NCBI GenBank assembly: GCA_018067115.1
Contig: JAGPVI010000255.1
Coordinates: forward strand, 1-6,042
Reading direction: 5' to 3'
Source: Bizionia sp.
Lineage (GTDB): Bacteria > Bacteroidota > Bacteroidia > Flavobacteriales > Flavobacteriaceae
DNA: 6,042 nucleotides
Under the pieces are notes generated by a model. The model was not told the DNA's origin and ran no database searches. It worked only from the letters and a program-made list of their open reading frames with translations. Numbering within the stretch: position 1 is the stretch's first letter; each line of letters starts with the position of its first letter. This document shows, in pieces, positions 5,311 to 6,042 of the stretch. Made by a program: the position numbers and the translations under genes.

Positions 5311-6042
5311 TATATTTTAAATTTTAATCCTGTTCGTAAATAAAGTGCATTATCATTGTCCAAATTATAGACATCTTCCCGGTCTTTATCACGCAGTCTA
5401 TTGTTTATACTCACTGTATAACCTAGATAACTATACCAAACTAAATGCTCTGTAAAACAATATTCGTATCCTAATCCTGCAACGATTACAGACATTGAAA
5501 GGTTTTCTGCTACTTTACCATTTATTAACAATGCGTCTTGAGCATTTGCAAAGTAACCATCCATACTTACATAAGTTTGCACAATATTTTTGTCATTAAA
5601 AAAGTACTTTACATTTGTTTTAGGAATCCCCAAATTATAAGACCAGTTCTCATTAACGCGTCTAAAATAGCTAACAAACGGCAATGGTAATGGAATACCT
5701 GTAGTACTATTATAAGTTAACCCTAGTATTAATCGGTAGGGTTTATCTAAAGACTTGTCGTCTCTACGGTCATTAATTGCGTAAACACCTCCATTTAAAA
5801 ACAGATCATTAGATGTTATTTTATGACGAAGCGTAGAGGCTATTCGCGGGGTTATTTTTGCCCCCATTCGCCATTGTTCTGACACTTTAAAAGTATAGGC
5901 TAAATTAAAATCTATAATATGCAAGCGTTTAAAATTGGATGTTGGAAACGGGTACTTATCTTCTAAATCTAAAGAAACGCGACTGTACTCTCCTCCTACA
6001 ACTATGTAAGCATCATTTTTTAATTTAATGGGATAGTTAATT
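5310..6042 (-). CDS. DUF6268-like outer-membrane beta-barrel protein, partial (N-terminus outside window)
   Basis: The frame is open to the right edge, giving 244 codons with the stop. An internal TTG at 5924 could be mistaken for a start, but 39 further in-frame codons lie upstream and continue the same kind of sequence (AYIVVGGEYSRVSLDLED), so the true start and any signal peptide lie beyond the window. The visible part is a run of alternating polar/hydrophobic strands rich in Tyr, Phe and Gly with short Asn/Asp turns, e.g. YRLILGLTYNS, PFVSYFRRVNENWSYNLG and HLVWYSYLGYTVS, ending in LYLRTGLKFKI as a likely last strand. This is the style of Bacteroidota barrels of the DUF6268 group, whose role is unknown. 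It is the first visible gene of an operon with the response regulator (1-base overlap) and ppk2. An outer-membrane barrel is likely; the exact family is from recall. Confidence 0.75.
   Translation of the reverse strand, partial: INYPIKLKNDAYIVVGGEYSRVSLDLEDKYPFPTSNFKRLHIIDFNLAYTFKVSEQWRMGAKITPRIASTLRHKITSNDLFLNGGVYAINDRRDDKSLDKPYRLILGLTYNSTTGIPLPLPFVSYFRRVNENWSYNLGIPKTNVKYFFNDKNIVQTYVSMDGYFANAQDALLINGKVAENLSMSVIVAGLGYEYCFTEHLVWYSYLGYTVSINNRLRDKDREDVYNLDNDNALYLRTGLKFKI

Noticed and set aside
5310..5924. TTG at 5924 as the true start of the beta-barrel gene
   Set aside because: The frame stays open for 39 more codons to the window edge with barrel-like strands, so the gene is partial and the TTG is an internal Leu.

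Overview
The window looks like chromosomal DNA from a marine-type Flavobacteriaceae member (Bacteroidota). It is AT-rich, start codons have A-rich leaders rather than clear Shine-Dalgarno sites, the best promoter matches the Bacteroidota form (TTG, about 20 bases, TAnnTTTG), and the proteins are flavobacterial in style: a DUF6268-like outer-membrane barrel, a SucC with an acidic insertion, and a small periplasmic DinB-like protein. The genus cannot be fixed from the sequence. No mobile element, CRISPR array, tRNA or rRNA was found, and the window does not look like a recent insertion.

Layout: (1) 1-827, minus: first 275 codons of succinyl-CoA synthetase beta subunit (sucC), running off the left edge, with a good promoter at 889-919. 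(2) 1068-2026: a divergent pair, a metal-type VOC enzyme (minus) and an HxlR/DUF24 regulator with an N-terminal Cys (plus). The 122-bp gap between them holds five TACC repeats overlapping a probable promoter. (3) 2178-3128, minus: an exported DinB-like four-helix protein followed 3 bp later by a small metal-free VOC protein. (4) 3244-6042, minus: a tight operon of a DUF6268-like outer-membrane beta-barrel (5' end outside the window), an NtrC-type receiver plus AAA+ response regulator with no DNA-binding domain, and a PPK2-family polyphosphate kinase. It ends in a probable intrinsic terminator at 3204-3227.

How the genes may work together (inference): the HxlR/VOC pair resembles thiol-based electrophile or quinone switches such as Bacillus CatR-CatE. 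The barrel-regulator-PPK2 operon suggests a two-component output tied to the envelope and polyphosphate or nucleotide metabolism; no histidine kinase is present in the window. SucC is core TCA-cycle metabolism and is probably unrelated to the rest. The most unusual item is the response regulator: it has a complete ATPase core, a GAFTSA variant of the sigma-54 contact loop, and no helix-turn-helix.
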